NCBI RefSeq assembly: GCF_002999335.1
Contig: NW_020312138.1
Coordinates: forward strand, 1 to 45,000
Direction: 5' to 3'
Source of the DNA: Cyclospora cayetanensis
Lineage: Eukaryota > Apicomplexa > Conoidasida > Eucoccidiorida > Eimeriidae
Length of the DNA: 45,000 bases
The stretch's first letter is position 1. The number at the start of each line of letters is the position of its first letter. Positions 31,381 to 41,094 of this stretch are shown piece after piece. A program made the translations under genes and the position numbers. The notes under the pieces are model-generated. The model ran no database searches. It saw only the letters and a list, made by a program, of their open reading frames with translations, and was not told the origin of the DNA.

Positions 31381-32723
31381 CTTCTGCGCTCTCTGTCTCG
31401 GTCGTCCCTAAACAACCCACAAATACGCACACATATATAAATACACACACACACAAAAACGCACATAAATACATACACAAATATACACATACGTATAAAT
31501 ACACACATAAATACATACACAAATATACACACAAATGCACACACACATACAGAAATACACACACATAAATACACACAAACATAAATACACACAAACATAA
31601 ACACACACAAACATAAATACACACATACACAAACATACAGAAATACACACACATGAATACACACACACACTTAAATACACATATAAAAGCACAAATAAAT
31701 ACACACATAAATACACACACGCCCACTCGGCTACAGTAGATCAAAGCGCCCCAGCAATACCGCAAGGCGCCTATCAATGAAAGGCTTTTGAGGAACTGTT
31801 TTTTTTGAAACCCCAACGCTTTTAATGCATGTGTAGCTGGCGTACATACGTATGTATGTTTACCGGCCGGCATATTTGCGCAAGCTCTACCACGTTTAAC
31901 ATGATATTCATTGACAGCAGGGCCAGAAGCATTTGCAGTACCTGCGTTTATCTCTGCTCCTACTCCTGCTCCGCCGCCTTTCATCCCTATGCCGCCTCTC
32001 CCGCTCCCGCTCTCGCTCTCGATCTCGATCCCCTTCCCTTGGCCGATCTCTGTCTCTCCCTCTTTCCTTGGTTTCTCCCGTTGGAGGTCCATTGATATGC
32101 GCAACGATCGTGCTAAGATCCGGCTGGTTCTTGCCAGCTCCTCTTGGAGGTCCCCTACCCCCCCCCAGCCTCCTTGGCAGCCACCCAGGAACCGTCCTGG
32201 CCCTTTCGACATCGACCAGAACCCTCCTGCCATCTACTTTTGTGCCGTCTGCCTTCTTGTAGGCCTCCTTCATGTCTCTATCGCGTTCATACTCTATGAA
32301 CGCATAGCCACGGTGCTTCCCCTCGCAGTCTCTGACGACTCGGACGCGCCGAATCGGCCCGTACACTTCGAATTCTCTCTTGAGCTTCTTCTCTGTCGTT
32401 TCGTAACTCAGCTTCCCGACAAACAGCGTGGCGAAGGGGTCACCCTCGATTTTGGGGTCGTCCAAAGGCTTGTATTCTTCCACCAGCCGCTTCTGCTGCT
32501 GCAAATGCGCCAGCAGCTTCTGTCGCTTCTTCCTAATCTGCCGCTGCTTGGGAGTCTCGAAGGGAGCCACCGCAGGAGGAGGCACCGACTCAAACTTCCG
32601 AACAAAATCAGCCACGCCCTCATACGGCCTGGGATGCTTTGACTTGAATGCAGGGAATGCGTCCAAGGGTTTGCGAGCCTGAAAAAGCGCCAGGATATGC
32701 GGGGGCATGCCAACCGCAGCCAT
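31381..32723 (-). CDS. U1 small nuclear ribonucleoprotein 70 kDa (U1-70K), 3' end unresolved
   Basis: Exon 1 runs from ATG at 32723 to 31942 (donor GTACTG, phase 2); exon 2 is a 27-nt microexon, 31407-31381 (acceptor TTTAG, donor GTGAAG, phase 2). Residues 1-90 match the U1-70K N-terminal region (MPPHILALFQARKPL, an RKKRQK helix, VEEYKPLDDP). Residues 95-175 are the RRM, with RNP2 LFVGKL and RNP1 RGYAFIEY, followed by the very conserved GRRVLVDVERARTVPGWLPRRLGGG. An Arg/Asp/Glu/Ser-rich tail starts near residue 218. The microexon adds DDRDRERR, continuing the tail in frame. The protein binds U1 snRNA stem-loop I in 5' splice-site recognition. If the first donor is not used, the frame ends after 12 further codons, so a short form of about 272 residues is possible. 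Further 3' exons were not found with confidence. Confidence 0.92.
31421..31730. repeat. ACAC/AAATAC-rich tract in U1-70K intron 1 (TG-rich on the sense strand)
   Basis: About 310 bases of ACACAC, ACATAAATAC and ACAAACATA words fill much of the intron between U1-70K exon 1 and the microexon. On the transcribed sense (minus) strand this reads as TG/TATTTATG. Confidence 0.93.
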
Positions 32724-35700
32724 TTTCTGCCAGGCAGAATATAGACACGGAAATACTGCTCAGTTGATCAGTCAGTGCCAGATCATTCGGTGGATGACCA
32801 CTCAATGCTCTCCGTGTAGATGAATCCTGCAATACGGGATGCCGTCCGCTGCCGTGCAGCGGAGCCGTCCATAGCAATTGACGCTGCAGGTGACTGCAAG
32901 TACGGTCAGCAGATGACTGGCAGATTCAAAGAGCCACCAGAAACAAAAGAACGCTCAAGGTGCCACGGGAAACAGTGCATTCAGGGAGAGGAAGCAGCTG
33001 CCCGCGCATATATTTTTATTTTGGACGCGCTCTTAGCGCTTCAGAGAAATCTGCTGCCAAAGAAAATTCCCAAACGCTAGAGGAAAGCAGCTACGAGGGT
33101 ACGAAGTGGGCGCCTGCTCATGGCCAAACAGAGCTGCATGCACACGGAAGCCGCTGACTGCTGGTTGCAAGCCACACCGCAAAAGATTAACACAATCCGC
33201 CGAAATTGATATATATACCTCAATTAAAGACGTATAATTATTAATGCCTTACAGGCACTGATAGGAGAAGCTCTATGGACAACACCGCTTGCACACGTCC
33301 AAGTGAATGCACACTCCAGTCGCGCGCAAGATTAAAAGAGCAGTCCAACTCAGTATTGACACAGCCTATTTTTTTCTACTTACATTTACTATGACTCTTC
33401 TAACACTGTAAGACTGTGTATGTGGGCAAAGGAAAAACTGGAGTGCAGTATCCTCCTCATTCCTAGTCTTTGAGGCCGTGTTGCCCCTTCGAGGCTTACC
33501 TCCTTCGCCCTTCCCCTATTTGGGAAAATTGCACAAATAAATACGTCCACCATATCGATTGCATGGTGAGGTCCCTCCAGTGGGACATAGAGTAGCCTTC
33601 ACTGGCATTCACCTTTGGAATTCCTACAGAGAGCAGAGAAAGGTGGCACTTCCTCTTATAAGCTCGCGGTAGCAACTCCCTTTAACCCCCAAATCCCATG
33701 CACGATTAGCTGGAATCTTTTTAAAATGCTTCATCGGGAAATTCGTTCCCTCGTGTCTGGTTTCCCCCCACAGGGTTCTGGCATGAGGGGAAAGCCGCAA
33801 GCGTCATGAGCTAGGCGCATGTAAGCACTTCATGTTACCCTTGTAATATCTAACCATCTATTCGCTTAGCATATTTTTGTAATGGCTTTTCGTGTGCGTT
33901 ACTGTTTATTTCTTGTATAGAAGAGTTCCGGCTCTGTACGAAAAGCATCGATATTGTATGCCTGTGCTCTAGAACCCCCTTTGCTGTGCTCCAGCCTTTG
34001 GGAAGGGGGCTTTCCGTTTCCTTGATATGCCTTGCTTCTCTCCAATAAGCCTGGGTCCGGCGGAGCTAGCCCCCTTATTCGAGCTTCTTGGCATATACAT
34101 GCGCTTGCATCATACGACTCAATCTCCCACAATGAAAGCAGTTGCGCTGTTGGGGACTGTATATTTCTGCTTAGAAGCGCGAGTTCTTTCTGGCCTTTTT
34201 TCTCACTCGCCTTAGAGGCTAGGTTCAGTTGAGACGACCCCGGCATCCACAAGTTCTAAATTCAACATTGGATCTCCCTTTCAACCCAAGACAAAGAAGT
34301 TGCCCTCATTTTCTCCTGAGGTCTGAAGTAGTCTACCATTTGTGAAGGCCCCAACGCTTGGCTGCCCAATTGCTGTGTTATTATCCATCCTGCAACCACC
34401 TGACGCAGCATTTGGGGATGACCCAATATGAACAAGTTACGAGGCCTCTGTTCATCTACGTTGTTGCTTTTGTAAAGAGAAGTTTCCTACACCTCGGTGT
34501 ATCAATCCACTGATATATGACCATGCTCCAGAATTCTGAACTCATTCAAAGCTCGCACCCGAGCTGATGTCGTCATAATTCGATGGATCTAAGCTTGCGC
34601 GAAGGGTTCAACTGCAGCAATCCCCGCAGTCAGACGACATTCTCTACATAGGTAGAGCTCCAGTAGAGGTGCTTCTCCCTCAAATAAAATAGGTCAGAAG
34701 AAACACTCGGTTTTCGTTGATTTGCTAGGGAAAAGGAGCACTCGTTTCTGTTAATTTGTAGGTACAAAGCAAGGTACATCTCCTACTGCCCCGTAAACGT
34801 CCGTACGGCCGTCATACTTGCCTGGTCGGCACAATCTCAGCGATGCACATATAAATATTTGGTTGAAAGGGAAATCATGCCTTTATTCCAGGTGTGGAGC
34901 TACTAGGCTCACATCAGCTTACAGGCGGGCCTCTGCCGCCATGACAGGCGTTACGCCACTGTCTACTCTTTAACGCTGGAGAGCTTGTACCTCACAGTAT
35001 GGTCAAGAAGCATATTACCGAGCTACGAAACACTCTGGTCAAAAGCAGGCGCTGTCTTACTCAAGCCTAACATCCCACTGCATCCACAGCCAGTGGATGC
35101 GAGTAATACAGCTCCATCGAACCATGCGGTGCTACCACCCTTTCCTCCCCACCTGATATCTGCTTGGGAAGACACTAAAATCCAGATTCAATACTAGCAT
35201 GAGAAAAAGATATTGGAATTATATGAAACAGACTTTTTCTTTTCTCTGCCCACACCCCTCGTAACGGCAAGGCGCGAGGGGCGGCGGCAGCTAAAGTGCA
35301 TGTAGCCACGAAGCACTCACAGCTAGTTGTACAGAGCACCTGGCGTACGCGCACACAGCATTGCGTCTTGCTGCATTGAGTCACAGTACAAGTGGGATAT
35401 ACAGACAGAGAAACCAAATAATCGATTCTCTACCGATTATTGACTACTGTGGCAAGTCAGTAGAGAGTGCCCAGGTGTAGCTAACCTTGCCACAGGAGGC
35501 TTCTCTCCGTATTCTCCTTAACTTCTGTGCATCTGATTATACGCGTTAGAATAGGCAGAACTCCATGCATCAGTGTCGAGGACAGTCGTAACTGATAGAA
35601 GTCGCCAAACGTGTCGCGCCCCCAACCACCGCTGATATGCTGCCTTTCTTGTTCACCAATGGGTGTCTATACAGAAGAGCGTTTGTGCATGTGTGGACAT

Positions 35701-36765
35701 TAGAAGAAATGTCAGTGTCTTGTGTGGACGTAAAGAACGAGCTGTTACACGGGTGCGCCAAGAGTACACGGGGATGGTCGCGACGGCTGCTGCCGCCCTT
35801 TCATTTTGATACCGAACAAACTACTCGTGAGCTTTTCTTGACTGCTCCCTAGGGAGTGCCTTTAAACAGCGGAAAGCCGGGGCAAAGCACCTTCTTGACA
35901 GCGTGCTCAACAGTTTTCTTTACGACAGACCTACCTCCGAGCCAGTTCTCCAAAGCACGGAGAGGCATGCGCTGCGGTCCTAGCTGATACCCCTTGCACA
36001 TGCCCCAGTACGTGCAGTACCAAGTGTTACACAATGAGCTACGAGCGTGACTGCTGGAGGCTGGCGGAGGAGGAGACTGCACGGCGTCAAATGTCTGCAA
36101 AAATTTGGAATGCGCGTGCTGCCCGCACCGCATCACAAGCCGTTTCTTCTCTAGCACCACGCTAATATCTAGCAAAGTCAAATTGCAGTGTCTGTACGAC
36201 AGTTTTCACTGAGAAAGACGAGCTTATCAGGATGGTGGTGTGTAGGCATTGTTTTGTAGCAACACCAAGGGAAATGTGCTTTGCAGTTCGGTTGTCTGTT
36301 TAGAGTTTGTAGGCCGCTGTGCACACCCTTGAGACGAAAGCAATGCGTTCACCCCGTCTCCCGGATGTATTGCTTGTGATTAAGAACTGCCCCTGATCCT
36401 GCTACCCCTGCCCGTGCGTGTTGCTTGATAGATGAAATATGAGTGCAGAGGCGAGTGACCTGCCCCTTCTCCAAGCATCAGCATTACTCAGTGCCGCAGC
36501 GCTGTCTGTCCCTCCCTGAAATTCCCTCATTTCCTCTGCCCCTCCCTACGTCGACAGTTTCAAAGATCTCATGCAGAGCTGCGGTTGGATGCCATGTGCA
36601 GCGTGTCGTCAAGGCTGCAAGCCCGTGTCAGCTCATCACACACAGCATCTGCAACGGCGGCAGAAGCCTCTAAACGGCCAAACTGACCGCCCACCCATAC
36701 GAGGCATCAACAGCAGACAAAACTCGGAATTCCTCAGCACCGTTGACCCCTCTCCCCCTCCCCGC
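32724..36765. other. Gene-poor stretch upstream of U1-70K and downstream of eIF3j
   Basis: No gene is supported. The first several hundred bases should contain the U1-70K promoter. 33100-34450 shows only short open frames. 34465-35385 carries dispersed-repeat copy B. A minus-strand open segment at 35849-36181 (110 codons, partly protein-like) and a plus-strand one at 35637-35852 have no known family. Confidence 0.55.
34465..35385 (+). repeat. Diverged dispersed repeat, copy B
   Basis: This is the partner of the repeat at about 12110-12900, same orientation, with five colinear blocks. The clearest are at 35171 (ACACTAAAATCCAGATTCAA) and 35315 (ACTCACAGCTAGTTGTACAG). The two copies differ in the spacing of the middle section (about 455 versus 650 bp) and in the CA-tract length. 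No coding potential is evident. Confidence 0.45.
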
Positions 36766-36942
36766 TCAGATGAAGTCAGCCTCGTCATCGTCCTCCTCCT
36801 CTTCCTGAAGAAGACCACACAAACACTGCACCAAAAATACCATTTTCCCCGCAACGGGGATTGCGTCTCCCCCTATTCCCCTGCATCGGACGAAGCCGGG
36901 TGGCGGAACGGTCACTCACACCCCGTTGAGCATCAAAATGCA

Positions 36943-36987
<45 letters not shown>

Positions 36988-39563
36988 GCATAATACGGAC
37001 ATATCTAAGCCCCCTTCCCCCGTGCGCTGCCGGCGCTTCGCCTCCTCCCTTCTTCCTTCGCTCTCTAACGGTGTATGTCTGTCCTTGTCACGTTATAGCC
37101 GCCGACATGTCTATCATGCAACAATGCTGCACGAGTGTGCAGCCAGGTTCACACCTCTGATTCTCCGCCATACACGACTTCGAGCTCATCCTTGTAGTTC
37201 CTGCACTGCGAGCCAATGTCGTTCGGCTTCTTCTTCTTCTCTGCCAACTGCCTCTCGGCTTTCGCCTTTTCCGTGACGGTGGCATTCAACTTTGCTTGCA
37301 GCGTCCGCAAATCCTGGGCAAACAAAAGAAACACCACAAAAAGGAGAGAACGCATCGACGTCGCCGCTGACAGGCCACCCAAGAGGTATTTCTCGCTAAA
37401 ATCAGCCTCTCCAAAAGGCTCCATTCGGCAGTCTTCACGTTTCCTACGCGTTGGGGGTGCATGGAAAGAGACGAGCACGCATGCAAACTTTACAGCGTAA
37501 GCGCAGAACTGAGGGTAGGCTCTAGATCTGAGCGCTTCGCAACAACAACCCAACAAAAATGCTTCATTAATGCAGCACGCGCACCTTAAGATCCATCTTC
37601 GGACTGCATTCCTTCAGAAGCAGATCCAAAAGGCGCAGCCACGCGGGGCTTTTGGCCTAAACGCACGCCAGCAAACACAACCCCACCACTCCGATTCACC
37701 GCTTTTGTGCGGACGCAACTGCTGCCCCCCTTTTCCCTCTTTCCCACCCCCCATGAGGCCCCTTAGCACCGCCTCTTCGACCCCAGCAACACCCCCTTCT
37801 CTCTCACACCCGCCAAGCCTCCTACTCATGCTACGGGATTAATTCGGATAACGAACAGGACTATCCAGGATCTTCTTGGATAGTGACTCGACGAGTCGCT
37901 CGCAATCGCGAAACGTCTTCAGCTGTATAGAGTCCAGCGGATCGCTCGAGGTCACTGCAGCACGCCCGAAAGCGCAAAGTGCGACAAAGGGGGAGAGCAG
38001 CCACACAGAAAACAGCAGCAAAAGACATGAGACGCACAAAGCCTTTCCGCCACTGCATGCGCATACGCCTGTGCTGCAGGCTGGGCAGAACCGATGTTCT
38101 CAGACGCCCTACCCCTCCCTGCACTCGTCTACGCATTAGCCCTTTCGCATGTCACCGCACACACATACACATATACCTACATACACATACACATACACAC
38201 CCTGTCACACGGCACATACATATGCATACACATACACATAGATACACATATACATGCATACATACACACATATAGATACACACCCTATCACACGGCACAT
38301 ACACATACACATGCATACAGAGCCCATATCCAAAGCAAGAACGGGGAAGCAAGAGAAGGTCGCGCAAGAGATAAGAAGCTGGATCAACGTTTACCGGAGA
38401 GTGCCTTTGCTGCCTTTGCTGCTAAAGCCGCCCGCTGCTCTAAATCAGCCTGCGCAGTCGGAGGCACATCTGGCCGCTCGCATCCGGCAAAAAGATCATC
38501 CATAAGGCGTTTTTCGTCCTTTTCCACAAGCCTGAAGGGAGGAGAAGATGCATATAGCCGTGCATTAAGCGTGATACGGGAGTGCAACCCGAACGCACCA
38601 CCCCGTGTCGTCTCGAGAGAGAGAGGGAGAGAAACTGTGCGCGCACAGGTATCACTTTTGCAAGAACAGAAAGGGGACGAAGGGCAGGGGGAGAGGGAGG
38701 GAGGGGGAAGAAAAGGTTTCAAGGTTAAGAGAGTAGAGGAAGGGAAGGCCTGTTGCCTCCTTGAAGCGAGACACACGACCGACAAGGCTGAGTAGAGCGA
38801 AGGAGAAGGGTATGCTTGCACACGCATTAGAAGTAATGCAAGCGATCACGCATGGGATGCATGAACAGATGTGATGCAGTGACAGCTGTGTATTGAGCGG
38901 CAAGGGGTGGGTTGAATAAGCTCAAAGAATAAGAAAATGAGGCTGAAGGCACTGTCTTCACAAGGCATGTCAGGTGAGGAGCCATACTTCTGGCGTCTGA
39001 GCCTTTCTGCCATAGGGTCGTTCAGTATTTCATCTTCTGCGGCAAATCCGTGTGTTGAGACCATGCCCTTCTTAGTGGCAGCGCTCGTAGCAGCCTTCGG
39101 GGGAGGAGCAGCTGCTGCTGAGAAGAAAACACACGCGGCTCAAGAAGCGGGGGCAGTAGATAAAATATACGCATAATGGATGGAAATGGGGAGGCATGAT
39201 ATGCTCATGACAAGCAGGAGGCACGATTCTACGAGGATTGCACACACAGACACACATACAAATATCAGGAGAAGGGGGCCTTCCCCTTTTAAGAGGCGGC
39301 AATGCAGATGGCAAGGCAGCACGGAGAAAGTACAAAACAAGAAGAAGCAGAAATACAAGCAGCAGAGAGGCGAACGGCCAGAGAAAGAACGAAAGAATGA
39401 CAGAGAAATAGAAAGCGGCGATGGTGGGGCTCTCCTAGGAAGAACCTCTACTTCATTGCGGAGGGAAATCGAATGTCTAGGATCTTCGTCTCATCTCACG
39501 TTCCTCGAGTTCGTCTAACAAATCTTCCCAATTCTCTGCGAGCGCTGAACAGGCGCCATACAT
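36766..39563 (-). CDS. Eukaryotic translation initiation factor 3 subunit J (eIF3j)
   Basis: Seven exons: 39563-39500, 39117-38988, 38531-38395, 37954-37857, 37656-37585, 37313-37155, 36804-36766 (stop TGA). Every phase matches, giving 699 nt or 232 residues, the usual size for eIF3j. The N-terminus carries the Trp/acidic motif ENWEDLLDELEE, expected to contact eIF3b. Then come an Ala/Pro linker, the family block AERLRRQKLVEKDEKRLMDDLF, the helical domain (FRDCERLVESLSKKIL; SPAWLRLLDLLLKECS), a KAERQLAEKKKK coiled basic segment and the acidic C-terminus ending EEEEDDDEADFI. The protein associates with eIF3 and the 40S decoding centre in the cytoplasm. The start ATG at 39563 is the one in frame with the ENWEDL motif. 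Exon 2 has a tandem CAGCAG acceptor, so two isoforms differing by one Ala are possible. The last exon is only 39 nt. Confidence 0.93.
36945..36984. repeat. (TA)20 microsatellite in the last eIF3j intron
   Basis: A perfect TA run lies between eIF3j exons 6 and 7. Confidence 0.96.
38156..38322. repeat. CACATA-type repeat in eIF3j intron 3 (TG-rich on the sense strand)
   Basis: ACACATACACATA words contain two copies of a longer unit that includes CACCCT[GA]TCACACGGCACA (38199 and 38281, 82 bp apart). The gene is on the minus strand, so the transcript carries the TG/TATG version. A shorter tract of the same kind sits at 39238-39266 in intron 1. Confidence 0.88.
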
Positions 39564-41094
39564 GCATCAGCACACACGACAGGATGTGTTAGTCAAACAC
39601 GGATTCGTAGAAGCGGCGCGTCAGTGTATGTATAGATACACACATATATATATATACGGATATGTACATTTATACACACAGCGGAGAGGCACTGTGGTCA
39701 GTGGCATCTGCAGGCAAAACAAGACGCCCAGTCCCAGACGGAGAAATCGCATTCACTGCATGCGCCACAGCGCCAGTATGCAGATCAGCAGAGGACAGAA
39801 GTACGCCATCGAGGGAGAAGGGTTGCACACCCATTCACATATACACATACGCACATACACACATACTGTGAGGAGAGCGAAACAGAAGCTAAGCTGGGGA
39901 TGGAGGGAGGGAGAATCGTGCAAAGAACGCTATGCACAGAGAAGGGTACGAAGTAACGAGGTGCGTTGCTGCCTGTTGCAGGAGCTCCTTCTGCTTTTTC
40001 AGGGAGGGGTGGGGGACTGGAAGACAACTCAGTTCTAGAAGGAGGCAAGGCTGCGTATCTGGTTACGGCTGGCTGCTCCCGAGGTGGCACTCTCCATAGC
40101 GCTAGGCATAAACATCTGCTGGGGGTGCATTTCGGATGCCGTTGCTACGACATACCCATTTTCTTGTATGGATGGGAAGACTCCCTCACACGCGACCGTT
40201 GCGCCGAAGAGGCCCTTAGTCAGTTCTCTGCAGCGCGCGTTCGCTGAATTGCATGAAGTCCACGCGAAGAAATAAGAGAATCGAGACGTTATCAAACAAG
40301 GAAGATCGGAGAGGGGGATGCAGCGATAAACAAGGGGCACTGCGCCGACTTGTGCGGTTACGCCGCTGCCACGGAAGAACAGCGCCTAGGGCTTGCGGTT
40401 CTTGAGGCTATTTCGAGCTAAAAAATGGAGTTCAAGCTTCAGAAGGGCAGCCAATGCACATAATGGCTTTCTGCGCAGGAACTTGGGGAACATACATCAT
40501 CCGCATACGGCAAACTCCACGCCCACGGGCTGAAGTCACACCAGCCTCTGCATGCATCATCTCACGTCTGCTGGTCGCCAGAGCTGCCGCAGGGAAGTGT
40601 TCTTTGAGGGATTCACCACTTCCTGTGGCAGAACAACCCAGAAAGTTGTCTACAGCAGTGGAAAATATGCTTCGTTGAATTTTCTAGCGGAGGAATGATG
40701 GCATGTCTGAGGTAGAACCGCTGCCCTCCATTTTTGCCATTGCGTCTGAACGAGCCGCAGCCACAGCCCGTAAAGATGGGTATATCTGCGCGTTGGTCGC
40801 ATGTTAGAGGCGGCGCATAAAGAGCGATTTTGTGTTTTTCTTTCCTCCGGTGTTTCCACGCATCAGCAACAGATCTGCGAGGCTGCTGCAAGCGTCCACA
40901 ACCCTTTGCCGTAACCGTGTGCGTGAGCCTCCTGTTATACTGTGCACCTGCCTGTGTGGAGGGTTCCATTGATACACGCCAAATCTGGCCGTTTCCGCAT
41001 ATTGCATGAATGTATTTTCTCGTCCTTTCTGCATCCTCCTGGCCGTCGCATCGCCCCTCTCTCCGTCTGCAAGTGTGCACTCCCAATATCCGCC
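39564..41094. other. Divergent intergenic region between eIF3j (minus) and EMC3 (plus)
   Basis: This holds the two divergent promoters. A minus-strand open segment at 40035-40340 has some protein-like composition (LTKGLFGATVACEGVF) but no family match; it might be a 5' leader or a small unknown gene. A long minus-strand frame (40613-41446) overlaps EMC3 exon 1 in antisense and looks spurious. CA/TA-rich simple repeats occur at 39628-39680 and 39833-39868. Confidence 0.5.

Noticed and set aside
31334..32233. 299-codon minus-strand frame overlapping U1-70K
   Set aside because: It is out of frame with the RRM-containing exon and mostly translates the intronic TG-rich repeat. Only the 27-nt microexon within this interval is supported.
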